Shown here in pieces: positions 10,179 to 22,038 of a DNA stretch of 64,000 nt. Made by a program: the position numbers and the translations under genes. The DNA lies in the NCBI RefSeq assembly GCF_037126465.1, contig NC_088207.1, positions 41,972,143 to 42,036,142 on the forward strand, given 5' to 3'. The DNA is from Ornithodoros turicata (lineage: Eukaryota; Arthropoda; Arachnida; Ixodida; Argasidae). The notes beneath the pieces are model-generated. The model saw only the letters and a list, made by a program, of their open reading frames with translations, had not been told where the DNA came from and did no database searches. Every line of letters starts with the position of its first letter. Within the stretch, counting starts at the first letter, position 1.

Positions 10179-12367
10179 CTGAAAAGAAAATGGTAAAGAT
10201 CAACATTCTGCTACACGGTGTTTGAACGATCCCCACAGATCACACTTCGATTATGCGTAAAATTCTACCGAACACAAAGTATTCTCTTTAAACGGTAATG
10301 TGTCATAACTGAGGTACCGGGGTACATACAAAGCAAGTAGCCAGATGCTTCAGGGCAAAAGCCTTCGCAGTTCCCCATGAAACCCGCCATGTATGTACGA
10401 TCTCCCACCAACCCCACCCCGTGCAGCATGTCGTCACGCCAGACAGAAAAGCAGCGACACGTACTACACCACCTCCATAACCACCACAAAATAGCCACCC
10501 TTTAAGGCAAAAGGGAGTAATTTTAATCCGTTTGGGGACAGATGCAGCGCCACAACTATTAGTCAATTTCAGGACTCAATCAATGTCACAGAGTGTGGAC
10601 TGCATTTCACTCATTTTCCTCACAGTCCTACGCACATTATTCATGCACATAAATGAAAGCACCTCGATTTTCAATTAGATGGATGTGTCAATTTACAAAA
10701 TATTGTGACATGCTTAGGGCACAATTTGTTAAGACAGAAGCACTAATTATTTCTTCCCCCGTGGGCAGAAAACCGCTTCACTACGTATTATATTGCAGTG
10801 TCCCTTCAAATTCTCGCAGAACACATATCTAAGTTGAATGTTGCATTCGGGGACCATTTGCGAAGTTCAGGGACTATTTACAGTGTGCCGAGAAGTAACG
10901 TTTCAGGGTAAAAAGACTAGATAGGAAGCAATCGTAATCTAGGGTACTAGAAGCAGAAATCACTCCTCAATTTCCTCCTCTCTGTGTTTTATTCATGTTC
11001 TGTTTTTTTTTTTTTTTCTTTTTTCATAGAGTGTAAAACCATTCAACGGCAATTCTCTCTGCATCTGCTATATGTAGTGGAGCTTTGCGATCGTGCAGTA
11101 TGGCTCGAGCAAAAAAGGCAATCAAAGGGCATTATGTCGCAACAAAGTTTAAACGGAGTAAAGCATGCGTCAGGCCTTACTAGGGCATTCGCGTCACGAG
11201 TAGGACAGTGGTAGAGATTGTGCTTTGGCGTTTGGCTGCCCTTCATGGGGAAGGAGTGGATCGTGTTACTTGTCACCATGGGGACGACAACGTTCAACAC
11301 GAAATGAAACAGGGCAGAGTGTGTTTAGCGCCTAGTTTTTGCAGCTTTGTGATTTCTTCTCAAAATCGGCTGATTTCCTTTTCTTTCTCTTTTTGCTCTT
11401 GTTGATGTTTTTAATAACGTGTATACTGAAACAAAAGCAAGGTAAGACTGGTATGAGATTCAATGTTTTATTACTGCGCATTCGTGTCTGGTTCCGTGCT
11501 CTGGATCCAGTAGAGCACTTAGTGACCGTGGCAGAAGAAGCAAGGGCTCGGAGGAAGGTAGCTGTAGCTGTGTTCTTGCATGTTAAGCGTGCAGAGAACA
11601 CAGTCAGTCACATCTACATGCACTTACTAGTGGATATTGAAGGAAAGGCGCCTTACACTCGCATCACAATCAGTGAAGCGTTTTTGTTCAGGATTCTTCA
11701 AACAGCGATTCTATTTCAGCGCCCACATAAAACTATTTTGTGCCATTGTCTATCCGCTAAAAAAAAACATCGCTGCCTTCATATTCCTTTCACTCTCTAG
11801 TTTCTGTCAGTTTGTTGCACTTCAACTAGCCACTGAACTTCAAAAGGACTGTAAAGTGTAAAAAGAAAATTTGGTTCTAGAGTTTTTGTCGCCGGAGGTC
11901 CCTTATTTCATAAAACAATAGAGCTAGTTACCGAAGGAGAAAAGATCTTCCCACCGCTCAATATCGCGCTTTGCAGGGACAGACAAGGAAGTTGCTTTCC
12001 TACACAAAGCAGTTTACGTTCACCACTTTTCTCTCTCTCTCTCTCTCTCTCGCAAGGTCTCCTGTTACGACATCGTAAAACGGTACGAGAAAATAGGGAG
12101 GACCTGCGTGATGCAGTAGAAGTCCGTACACGCGGTAACCATGGTGATTCTAAATATTTCCCCAATCAAGCGGAATTACGCGCGTACCGGGACTCTGTGT
12201 GCTCAACACGCTGTTTAATGTGTCTGCTACAATGCAACCCTCTTTAGGTCGCCACTCTGTATAGATAGGTAGCAACGATGCAAATATGGTCACACGGTTA
12301 AGATTATACTACGTATTACACTATACAGATAAAAAAATATTTTTTTTAAAAACGCCAACTCTACTGT
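10179..12367. other. No recognised feature (probable intron of the PET-LIM gene)
   Basis: Only short frames, poly-T (11007-11020) and a CT microsatellite (12031-12050). A GGAGTAATTTTAATCC segment near 10516 loosely resembles AGTAATTTTAGACC near 12554 and may be another dispersed repeat. Confidence 0.4.
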
Positions 12368-12462
12368 TTATTAGCGTAGAAGCTTTCATGCAGTGGACTG
12401 CATTTCATCAGGTGCTGCACCAGGAAAATGTAGTCCACTGCATGTGAGCTGTACGCTAGTAA
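12368..12462. repeat. Short imperfect foldback O
   Basis: TTATTAGCGTAGAAGC-TTTCATGCAGTGGACTGCATTT is followed, after a short loop, by an inverted copy containing ATGTAGTCCACTGCATG and GCTGTACGCTAGTAA. It abuts the left end of foldback F2. Confidence 0.5.
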
Positions 12463-12674
12463 AGAGTAGTTTCAGTGCGTGTGTTTCTGTGTCTTTTTAT
12501 CACTTGTGTTGACCGTATACTTGACTCCGATTATGCTTTACACTCTAAAAAAGTAGTAATTTTAGACCCTTTCGGGACTAACTGCATGGAACGTGGGAAT
12601 TATTTATGGGCGAATGAAACCATTCAAACTACGCTCTCCCTCTTCTCTCGTTTTTAAAAAGTGCGGCAATGCTA

Positions 12675-12920
12675 CACTCTAAAAACTTAACTCCACCGCA
12701 TAGCACGCTCTGCGCAAACCATTGCCACGAATGAAAGGGCTATCGCTTCTGATCCGAAGAGAGAGGGGGCGTACGCCTTTTGTGTCAATTTGGACACATG
12801 ATAAATGACACAATAAGGCGTACGCCTCCCTCTCTCCTCGAATCAGAAGCGATAACCCCATCAATCGTGGCAATCGTTGGCGCACAGAGTGCCATGCGGT
12901 AAAGTCCTGTCTTTAGAGTG
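12675..12920. repeat. Palindromic MITE, subfamily B, copy 1 (nested in F2)
   Basis: Flanked by TA on both sides (12673-12674, 12921-12922). Ends CACTCTAAAAACTTAAC and CTTTAGAGTG. Arms carry ATTGCCACGAATGA, CGCTTCTGAT and GGCGTACGCC. Inside the F2 left arm. Confidence 0.85.
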
Positions 12921-12949
12921 TATGCGGCCTCTCATTGGTCTGTTCAAAC

Positions 12950-13772
12950 CATAGGTGGGGAGTAACGCGTTACAAAGTAGTGCGTTACCGGTAACGCGTT
13001 ACATTCGAGTAGTGAAATATGGTAACGCATTACATTTGGGAGAAAAGTAATGAGTAACGTAACGTCATTACATTTTTAACAACTAACGCGTAACGGCGTT
13101 ATGCGTTACTACGTGTTCAGGAACTTGAAAGCTTGAGCGAGGACCGTGCCTGCAGAATCCGGGAAAATCCCCGATTTTTTCTATTCATCTTCAACAATGA
13201 CAAGAAGGTCACATCGACACCCACAAGGAACGCAAAAGAAGGGTTGTTGACCTACCCTGGTTGAGGTGTCACCTTTGTTTACCACCTCTGTTTTTCTTTC
13301 CCTCTGGTATTTTTCGGACGAATGGGGCAAAAGGGGCAGAAAAATAGCCTCTACCCTCTGAGATAAAAGGTCACCGTCTCTATCAACCTTGACAAGAAGC
13401 ACTCACTGGTCGTTAGGCGTCCTCTCAGCCCAACAGGCGAAGCTCACCGATGAAAATTTTGAACATCAACTACTTCTGCGTTGCAATAAATCGTACATGT
13501 AAGTTGTGTTCATGCGTGACCCTTGTTTGTGCCCAACATTGCTTGTATTGATTTGCGGAATGCACTTATGTGACTCAACCAAAAATGGTACATATTATAA
13601 GGACAACTGGTGAAGTAATGCAAAAGTAACGGCATTACTTATCAGAAGTAACGGCGTTAGTAACGCGTTACCTACTACCGCAACAGTAACGAATAACGTA
13701 ACGCGTTACTTTTCGAAAAAGTAGTGAGTAACGGTAGTGCACTACAAAATAAAAGTAACTTCCCCACCTATG
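12950..13772. mobile_element. Non-coding hAT element with 8-bp target duplication
   Basis: Flanked by identical octamers GTTCAAAC (12942-12949 and 13773-13780). Ends CATAGGTGGGGAGTAAC and GTTACTTCCCCACCTATG when both are read outward-in (right end shown on the complement as CATAGGTGGGGAAGTTAC). The 12-bp palindrome GTAACGCGTTAC occurs twice near each end (12962, 12991, 13660, 13698) with many degenerate variants, as expected of subterminal transposase sites. The interior (13110-13600) has no transposase frame. 8-bp duplications define the hAT superfamily. Confidence 0.85.
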
Positions 13773-13901
13773 GTTCAAACCATTTGTCCAGTCGCCTGCG
13801 GGAGGTCGTTTAAGTAGACCAATGACAGGCCGCTCCACATTGCCGCGTATCTTGGAAAGTAAAGAAGCGGAAAGCGTTCCTTTTGTATTGCTGTCAATGT
13901 A

Positions 13902-14139
13902 CACTGTTAAAACAGAACTTCACCACATAGCACGCTCCTAACCAACCATCATACCGAATGATATCATTCTGTGTCATGATTTGTTCAAAACAGGCGGGAG
14001 GCGCCTATCTGGGACAGATTATCTTGTCCCAGATAGGCGCCTCCCCTCTGTTTTGAACAAATCATGACACAGAATGTTATCATTCGGTGTGATGGTTGGC
14101 TGGGAGCGAGCTATGTGGTGAAGTTCTGTTTTAACAGTG
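13902..14139. repeat. Palindromic MITE, subfamily C, copy 1 (nested in F2)
   Basis: TA on both sides. Ends CACTGTTAAAACAGAAC and GTTCTGTTTTAACAGTG. Arms contain GATTTGTTCAAAACAGG and GGCGCCTATCTGGGACA around a tiny loop (GATTATC). Nearly perfect hairpin. Confidence 0.88.
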
Positions 14140-14194
14140 TAACGACATATTTCATCCCGCAAGAAGACACTTTTGCACTGAAGTACCACTTTAA

Positions 14195-14859
14195 TGGTAA
14201 AGTCGATAACCTATTCTACCATGAAGGGTTCCTATACGACGACGAACGACGCTTATTTTAAAAAATAGTGGAATCTAGACAGCCTCAACCGAAACCGCAG
14301 TCGACATGGGCGCTATGTTTACTTTTCAGAAGCCTAGCTCATATTTACTTTGCCTGTCAAGCTGTTTACCTCCGATAGTTTATGGCCTTTCGCAGTGTAT
14401 ACACGATTGCAAACACCTGTCTTTCACTACAAGGCCTCGTCAATACAGCTCTAACTAACACGTCCCGCTAACAAGCTCATCTTGATTGACGTCTGTATAC
14501 TCTATCATAAAATGACTACCGTATTTTGTCATTCATTTCCTTTTTTAAGCAAGTACGTGCTACGTCTACAAGAGATGTTCCGGTGAGTGATGTTGGGATG
14601 CGCAACAAACAGCTCCGATGGCCGTCCCACAAGTTCTCGGACTCGCCGTTCACAGAATGAGTGCGTAGTGCACCCAGACACGAAACTCTCCTACACTGAC
14701 GACAACAGAAATGGCGCATGCGCGTTACATGCAGGTGGCGACACGAGCTAAGATGGAGAACGTGAAAGTGCCTACGGTCGTCGAATATTTGTCTTCGATG
14801 TACTAACTCTGACTGGCATCCACAGGACATGGTGGCGACCTTAGGCGAAGACCCCCGTC
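14195..14859. other. No recognised feature
   Basis: A 139-codon minus frame (14516-14935) shows no recognisable domain and runs into element U. Nothing else supportable. Confidence 0.35.
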
Positions 14860-15015
14860 CAGAGGCGGATCCAGGATTTTTGTGAGGAGTGGGTCCAGCC
14901 GTGGACAGCATGCAACACAGGCGATCTAGGGCCAATTAAACACTATATGTGAAGACAGAAATTGAGGAGGGGGTCAGGACATCTGGACCCCCCCCTCCCT
15001 CTAGATCCGCCCCTG
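14860..15015. repeat. Short hAT-like MITE U
   Basis: Inverted ends CAGAGGCGGATCCAGG (left) and CAGGGGCGGATCTAGAGG (right, complement). This CAGRGGCGGATCYAG end is shared by many hAT-type MITEs across animals. No clear 8-bp duplication remains, so it is old or truncated at a flank. Confidence 0.55.
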
Positions 15016-15366
15016 GGCCGATCCTACAGCAGCGTGAAGAAGTCGGTGCTGTGTGATTCAAGCGAGGACAAGACAGCCTCGAAGACGATTCCAGTCCTGG
15101 CAAGACTGGGGAAGTGTCCGCACAATAAAATAATAACAGTATGCATGATGAGGTCGGGGCAGATCACTGAAGCCACATCCGAACCATCGCTCAAGTCACA
15201 GTCATATTCAAAAGCACAGTTTAGCGCGTCTTGTCCTGATTTCTTGACATGCACAAGGTATCTGCTGTATGGGTTCCAAGATAGTTCACGCCTGATCAAA
15301 AATGCGCGCTCTACACCACATGCAGGGTCAATCTCCAGCTGTTCAGAGCAGATCCCGCGGACTTCC

Positions 15367-15875
15367 ATTACAACAACAACAACAATAGCAGCAGATAAAT
15401 TAATGATGATGAATGGCGACATTCGTCACATGAGGTGCGGCCCACTACCCCAAGGCACAATGGCCAGGATCAGGTGTGTCCTGATGACGAGGCGATGAGC
15501 GACGCTGAATAGGGGTCGATAGTCAGTGGAGTGGGTGAGACAACATCAACAGAACGCTAGGCAGAAACATAACACACAAAGACACACACACACAGCACAC
15601 AGGTACGCAGACACATCATAGGGTAGAGAGGACGCCGGTGTCCCGGAGAAATATCTGGAAGTACTCAAGAGCTTGGTGGTGGTCGATCTAGTTAGACCAA
15701 GGGCCGAGGATGGTTGCCAATGTCAATGGTGCGGCCGCGATCGACTGCAGAGCTGCTCTTTGGGAGGTGTAAAGATGGCAGTCGAGAAGCACATGCTTGG
15801 TATCCGCCGACACAGCACAGCGAGAGCAGAGCATAGAGTATAGGAGCGGCCGATCAGATGCTTGAAATTACTTCC
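15367..15875 (-). mobile_element. I-type LINE, 3' end with zinc knuckle and (TTG)n tail
   Basis: On the minus strand a frame from about 15872 reads 'SMLCSRCAVSADTKHVLLDC', a complete C-x2-C-x8-H-x4-C knuckle as found at the C-terminus of I/R1-clade LINE polyproteins, followed by 'LTLATILGPWSN' and a stop (near 15689). A 3' UTR follows with CGCCATTCATCATCATTAA, and the copy ends in a TTG repeat (complement of 15366-15380). The frame is closed upstream by a stop near 15878. Dead 5'-truncated copy. Confidence 0.72.
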
Positions 15876-18727
15876 ATGCGAGGTTTGTGCTTGTGGATTA
15901 AACCTGGGCCCACCACTTTAAACCCGATAGCAAAGCCCAGTCCGAACAGTGGGAACATACTTCCTTCAGGAAAGGTGATGGCCACAGTTTTCTGGGATAT
16001 CCCAGAAAACTGTGGCCAGGCAGGCAGGCGTTTTATCGCATGCAGGATGCTATCAAGGCCAAACGATGCGGTATGCACCGGGGGGGGGGGGGGGGGGGGG
16101 GGTCCTGTACGTTCCATCAGGAGCTGCAGCGATCACTGCCATCCACACCGGCAGCCTTTCTGTGGCCAACAGCCCACCATACTCGCCAAGACTCGCCCTA
16201 TCGGACTTCCATATGCTCTCAAATATGAAAAAGGAACTCTTGGTTGTCCACTATGATAATGACGTCAATGATGCTGTGAGCAGTTTTTTTAGGACCAAAT
16301 ATCGAATTCTTTTTTTTTTTTCTTTTTTTCTTTTCACGAGGACCCAAGCACTTAAGAATCGTTGGACGAAGTTGTGTAGAAGTTGTCGGCGAATACAGCG
16401 AAAAGTGATGTTATGAAATAGTGACGTTACGAAAAGTGACGGCTGTATGAGAATATATGGGACGCCCCTCTGCAGATGTATCAACAAACCACAAATCCAC
16501 CGACATACAAGATCGTTCATCATGTCTGCACTCATGTGAGACAACACAAAACGATACATTCATATATCTATCGGCAGCAGTCATGAGGAGACAACGGTAG
16601 GTGCGAACAGTGGTGCACTCCAAAATTCACGCTCATACATAATTTCACTCGCGGAGGACGACATGTTTCACCAACTTGTTCACTGCTACCAGCCTGATTG
16701 CTTGCAAGTCATGATCCTATATTTATATTGCCTTGTACCCGGAGACATGCATAGCCTTCAGTCCTCCCGGAAACGTCAGATAACCTAGAAAACGCGGTAG
16801 AGCAGCGGCACAACGCTACGTGACTTGACATTCAAACTACATGTTTAAACGTAGCGCACGTGTAACAGCCTAAAGCTTCCCTTTCGCGAGTTTTATGAAA
16901 CGACTGCTAACGATGGTGCCATGTTGTGTTGTCTAAAAAGCACGAAGCAGACCAGCAACCAACTCTCACAAATGGGTAATGTTGACAAATTCAGAAATGT
17001 TGAGAAATGCAGAAATGTATAACTGACGCCATCCGACCACTTGGATGTGTGTGTAACAGAACTGTCCAACACGGGGCGAGGTGTACCAGAAACGTCTTTG
17101 TGTAGCATTTCATGCGGCGTGCAACGCCTGGTTTTGTTTCCAATGGTCACCGTGAAGTGGTCTGCACTTCATGGAGACACGACTACGATACGTTCTTTCT
17201 GTCTCTCCCGATCTCTTCCAGTCCTTTTATAAAGCGGTACACAGCGGTTAACAGGACGACTACTATAGACGTCTTTTCTCTCCCCCAATTTCCATCAGTC
17301 CTTTTATTGACCGACAGGGTACCAATGCTGACACACGCACACACACACACACACACACCTGTTAGCTTAGTAATACGAATACTTTTGTGGTAAGAAACGC
17401 ACAACATAAGAAATACTTTAGGTGATTCTGTAAGAAGCTTCGTTTCCGTGAAGAATCGCTTCGCAGCCATGATGTTGGAATCAGATGCCTTACCATAAGG
17501 TTATAAACATGATTTTTATGCAACTGGATCTTGTTCTAAATGTCTCGCTTGGGGTCGCGTTACTGACATCGAAACGTAAATAACGTTTTAATGTTCAACG
17601 TGTAACGACTCTGACGGTGATGCCAGAAGTGAAAGATGTATAGCTCCACTGAGTTGAGGGTTTATTCCTCTTCTTCGCTCCTTGTTGTAGTTTATATATT
17701 TTATGCGCATTATGTTTGTCTCTGAGATCCAAAGGCTATAACCGCCCCTTTGGTCTGCTATGTCCCATTGACGGCAATTGCGTTCACGGATATTCCCGGG
17801 ATATTCCCAGCGTTTGTGGCGCTTTTGGCCGGCACTTTTTTTTCTCTCTCTCTCTCTCTTCTTTTCTTGTTTTTTTGTTGTTGTTTTTTTTTGCAAGATT
17901 TCTGGGGGTGCAAGGAAGCGGGGTGCTGGGAAAATACCTGATTGCGTTGAACTCCACTGTTTCACGAAACCGACTGAATGACACGTGATGTCAAGGAGGC
18001 TTCTCATGGGTATATCTGGGAGCCGCCGCTTAACGTTAGGATCAAGTCGCGGCGACCAAGGGGAGATTTCATCAGTGGGCAACCTTTTGAGAACGAGGTC
18101 GGGGTCATTGATTACTGGGCAATGTTCCAGAAGACATTTTGATCTTTAAGCTACCATTTCGGCCTAGTGAGCTACACCTGTTGTGTTATCTCATAAAACA
18201 CACGCCCCTACGAAAAGTGCGCGCTTGATGTTGTAGACTACATTCTCGATATAGCTGCGTTAGGTGGCAAACTGGCGGATCGACCCAGAGTTTATTTATC
18301 CATATCAATGTGATTGATTAGCTTCGAGAAAGCCTCTTATGCAACTCAGAGAGAACATCCATCGGGCGTACTGACGCCCACAAACATTGGAAGTTACTAA
18401 GGGACATCTGGAGGATGCGTTTAAAAAATATGAGGGACAGGTCCCTTCCAATACACTGGCCGGTCCTAGATATCACTGCGTTCACGTTCAGACTACGAGT
18501 GCACGCTCTTCCTGCTCAAGTGCATTTTTTTGGTGCAGAATTTTGTCAGAATAAAGTCTCTAAAGTCATTATAAAGCATTTGTGCAGGGTATGCACTTCA
18601 GCACGAGCGCAAGATGCCTTTTAAACGGCTGAACGCCATTCAGACTACCTGCTTCCTGGACTTGGACTCGATAGCCTTTTTGTGTTTTGTCTGTTTCGAA
18701 TTTTGTCGTCCGATCATCTCCTTGGTA
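15876..18727. other. No gene recognised; palindrome and homopolymer
   Basis: Contains the perfect 40-bp palindrome at 15979-16018, a 23-base G run (16080-16102), poly-T tracts, a CA repeat (17336-17360) and CT runs. Frames up to 164 codons are low-complexity and overlap on both strands. The stretch just above 15876 may be more LINE sequence but shows no readable domain. Confidence 0.4.
15979..16018. repeat. Perfect 40-bp inverted repeat without a loop
   Basis: TGGCCACAGTTTTCTGGGAT reads into its exact reverse complement (ATCCCAGAAAACTGTGGCCA). There are no mismatches and no spacer. No terminal features of the MITE families occur around it. Confidence 0.9.
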
Positions 18728-18974
18728 CACTCTTAAAAATGAACTTCACCGCATAGCACGCCTCTAGCCAATCATCATCTCGAATGATATCGTTATCTGC
18801 CCTGATTTGTTGAAAACGGGAGGCGTACACCTTTTTTGTGACACTTATGCTGTTCATAATTGTCACAAAAAAGGCGTACGCCTCCCGTTTTCAACAAATC
18901 AGGACAGATAACGATATCATTAGAGGTGATGGTCGACTAGGCTTGCTATGCGGTGAAGTTCATTTCTAAGAATG
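18728..18974. repeat. Palindromic MITE, subfamily A, copy 2
   Basis: Left flank TA. Ends CACTCTTAAAAATGAAC and GTTCATTTCTAAGAATG. Arms nearly identical to the subfamily consensus, including GGCGTACGCC on the right and GGCGTACACC on the left. Loop in the same orientation as copies 1 and 4. Confidence 0.88.
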
Positions 18975-19939
18975 TCGTTCTCTACACCTGAATTGCCCTT
19001 TGGGATGGTTCAAATGATCTCACATGTGCTGTACATTAGAAGTCGTCGACTCGTAAAAGTTCCTTTTTTTTTTTTCCTTTTTATGTGACCCATCTTGTAT
19101 TTTGCTGCAATTCTGTTTCATATCGTGCCTTCGTTCGTATTCCTCTACTTCCCCGCAATATTTTTCATCATCTCCGCCTTTCTCTTCTCTACTTTTTTCG
19201 TCTTTCCTTGTCTTTCCTTTTTGAACTGATGACTGTGTTTCAACTCATTAAAGTTTCATCCCTGCCAGGAGACTAACGGCGGCTTCCGACGTGCATTCGA
19301 AGCAGACGACAGGGTAGCGTGACAGCAGTCAACTATACTGATAGTGCCCCTGCATATGCGGGAGTGCGCTATCACGTCATGCAGCCTCCGTTGGGAGCGC
19401 ACGGCAACAGCCACACGTGGAAACCGTGCACTCAAAGCACCGACGTGCACCCTTCTCCCCATATCTGAGCCGGCATATAGCCTGGCCATTGGATGAGAAA
19501 CAAAGGCATCGACTGTTTCCGCTCACTGGTCGTCACTGCCTCTTCTATAAATACCAGCGCTCATCCATTATGGCTGCATAATTCACGTGCTGCAAGGACG
19601 AAGAAGTTTGGGCTGAAACGTAGCATCCTATATAGGAGACTATGGCTGAAACTACGAGGACGAGCTATGATGCACCATAGTGTCGGGGGGGGGGGGGGGG
19701 ATATATACATTTAATAGAGGGAAAGGTCTGCCAGACCAAGGTCGGCATGATATTCCAAAAAAAAAAGAACGCGTTTCAGGGATACGCATCTCAGAGCTTG
19801 GTGGCCAGGCCAGTGCTCTTCAGGACTTGCAATAAAGCTCTTTTGACGGCCCATAGTGTAGGCTTCAAAACAGCTTGGCGATTCTCTGCTCCACACAGGC
19901 GTATTGTCTGACGCTGAAGAATCTTAGCTGCAATGATCA
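18975..19939. other. No recognised feature
   Basis: Short frames, T-rich tract (19063-19080) and a G run (19685-19700). No family resemblance seen. Confidence 0.35.
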
Positions 19940-21075
19940 AGTGATAAAAAGGTCTTAACGCCTGAACCGAGTAGTGAGCTGCTCATTTGCATACGCTCAT
20001 TAATTAGATAAACATCTTAACTTTTAACTTTTACTTCGCACGCTTACGGAACTTCTGTTTTACGCATCGTGACCTTCAGCGAAAAATATTGCACCGAAAA
20101 AAATTGCACCGTAAAAAAAAACGCGTCGAGGCTTAGTGATTTTTTCGAGGAATTTTTTTCGTTTTCGGTTTACATAGTTCTTGCGCGGAGCAGTGCACCA
20201 ATGCGCTCTTTGGATCAGCTACCCGGCTGTCAATTTCGTGTTCATTCGCCTGGTTGACACACGGGGTTGACGGAAGATTAGGAACAGCCGCAAGAGACGC
20301 TTTGATATTCCTTCTCAAAGCGACTGGTAAACAGCACTGCCGGTTCTATCGTTTTGTAGGTGAGATAGCATGCTGTTATCATGGATGATAACGAATGCGC
20401 CGCGAGCGCTGTGAGCTAGTCGGTACACTCTTAACAATTAACTACACCACATAGCACGCTCCTAGCCAACCATCATCCCGAATGACAACGGTCTCGCTCG
20501 ATTTGTTGAAGACGGGAGGCGAAGGCTTTCTTTTTGTCCTTATGTACGGCATCAGTGGCACAAAAAGAAAAAGAAAAAAAAAAGAAGAAGAACGGCGTAT
20601 GCCTCCCATACTTATCAAATCCACGGAGAGAACGTTGTCATCCGGCATGATGTTTGGCCAGGATAGTGCTATGTGGTGAAGTTCACTTTAAGCGTGTCGA
20701 GAGGGAGAGGGAACACCAAAGCGTCTCCTGCGGTATTGCGGCTGTTCTTATCTTCCGTTACCCCCATGTGTCAACCAGGCGGATGAACACGAAATTGACA
20801 GCCGGATAGCTGATCCAAAGAGCGCATTGGTGCACTGCTCCGCGCAAGAAATATGTAAACCGAAACCGATTAATTACTCGAAAAAATCACTAAGTGTCGA
20901 CGCGGGTTTTTTTTTTTTTTTTTGCAATATTTCTCGCCTAAGGTCACGATGCGTAAACCAGAAGTTCCATACACGTGCGAAGTAAAACTCCAAAGTTAAG
21001 ATGTTTATCTAATTATTGAGCGCATGCATATGAGCTGCTCACTACTCGGTTCATGGCCGATGTCCCAAGGATCTT
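19940..21075. mobile_element. Large foldback element T (about 365-bp arms)
   Basis: The left arm (to about 20317) and right arm (from about 20708) are inverted copies: TGAACCGAGTAGTGAGC, TTAGATAAACATCTTAAC, TTACGCATCGTGACCTT, GCGCGGAGCAGTGCACCAA, GGATCAGCTA and ACACGAAATTGACAG all recur in mirror order. Identity is perhaps 85-90%, so the arms have diverged. The loop holds MITE D3 (20426-20696). Outer boundaries are fuzzy. No transposase frame. Confidence 0.7.
20426..20696. repeat. Palindromic MITE, subfamily D, copy 3 (in loop of T)
   Basis: Left flank TA. Ends CACTCTTAACAATTAACTAC and GTTCACTTTAAGCGTG. Arms with CATCCCGAATGACAACG and GATTTGTTGAAGACGGGAGG. The inner right arm has been replaced or expanded by an A/G-rich run (20560-20595), so the stem no longer pairs at the centre. 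Confidence 0.78.
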
Positions 21076-22038
21076 TACCAGAAAGAAATTTCTACGATAG
21101 CGCCACCTGTTCACGAATTATTCAGCCGGAGGATTTTCGTGAAACACTCTGTATAAATATGCTAAATGCAGTGCGAGTGGCAAAACCTGTAGACCAAACA
21201 TATCCGTGCTCCTGGAGTTACTTACTTACATAGTTACTTATTGTTATCATTACTATTATTATTATCATTAGATTACCTTTCTTGTAGTTTCTTACAGGCA
21301 CTGAAGAAGCAATGTCAAAGCTGCATAGCCATAATTACTAATCAAGCAGTAGCTTCCGTGGCGTAATAGGGTCACGTGGCACTGTCATGTGCCACCACTA
21401 CGTCATCACCGGAGTGTGTTTGCTATACGCTGACCCTCTCCTTAAACATTAAAGGTAGTCCAGTAAAAGTTTAACAGCATCTCAAAAAGAGCTTCACCAA
21501 CCAATTTACGGCCAGCCGTTTGACACAATGCCCAAGATGCAGCCAATATTATTTTCACAGTTACGTACACGTTTTCAGTAGTGTTACGAAACGCGACTGC
21601 CTCTGACCCCTGCAATGTTACATTTGCCCTTCAAGGCGGCAAAGTCTGTCATGAAGGCTCTTATTGCACCTCCTACCGTATACTAAGTATGTGAACACAA
21701 CGTTCTCGACAGTAGCCATCGGTAATCGCATAATTAGGGCTGATTGAACCAGGTTACACATGTAGCCACGTCATGAAGGATTCAGGAGACAGTGGTGGCA
21801 GCGCTTTGCCCTGGATAATTTACTTAGAGCGAGGTCGAGCGTGGCAAGGGCGTAGGTAGGCGAGCTATGATTGGCTGGGTGGAGCTGTTGTCCGCACTGA
21901 GCAGTTTGACGTTCGCTCTCGTGACAGGTAGGACAGTATTATGTAATCCCACCGCCACATTTCATGTCAGACGTTCTTGCAGCGACGACTTCGGAGAACC
22001 GCCAAGCAAGCAAAGCAAGTTGCTTCGTGCACGAGGTA
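21076..22038. other. No recognised feature
   Basis: Contains a 'GTTTCACGA'-like end near 21135-21150 (AACACTCTGTATAAATA), a motif common at arthropod DNA-transposon ends, but no partner was found. Short frames only. Confidence 0.35.

Larger units (their letters stand above)
12463..14190. mobile_element. TTAA-type foldback F, copy 2, holding three nested elements
   Basis: Left end AGAGTAGTTTCAGTGCG (preceded by a degenerate GTAA), right end CGCTCCACATTGCCGCG through CACTGAAGTACCACT, then TTAA (14191-14194). Inner blocks (CTCTCATTGGTC near 12931, TTTGTCC near 13784, GACCAATGACAGG near 13818, CCTTTTGTATTG near 13880) follow the order of copy F1 at 31482-31922. It is split by B1 (12675-12920), a hAT element (12950-13772) and C1 (13902-14139). 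Removing these and their target duplications leaves about 409 bp, close to the 441 bp of F1. Confidence 0.7.

Noticed and set aside
15854..16117. Minus frame with a poly-proline run
   Set aside because: The prolines come from the 23-base G run and the frame spans the 40-bp palindrome; no domain is present.
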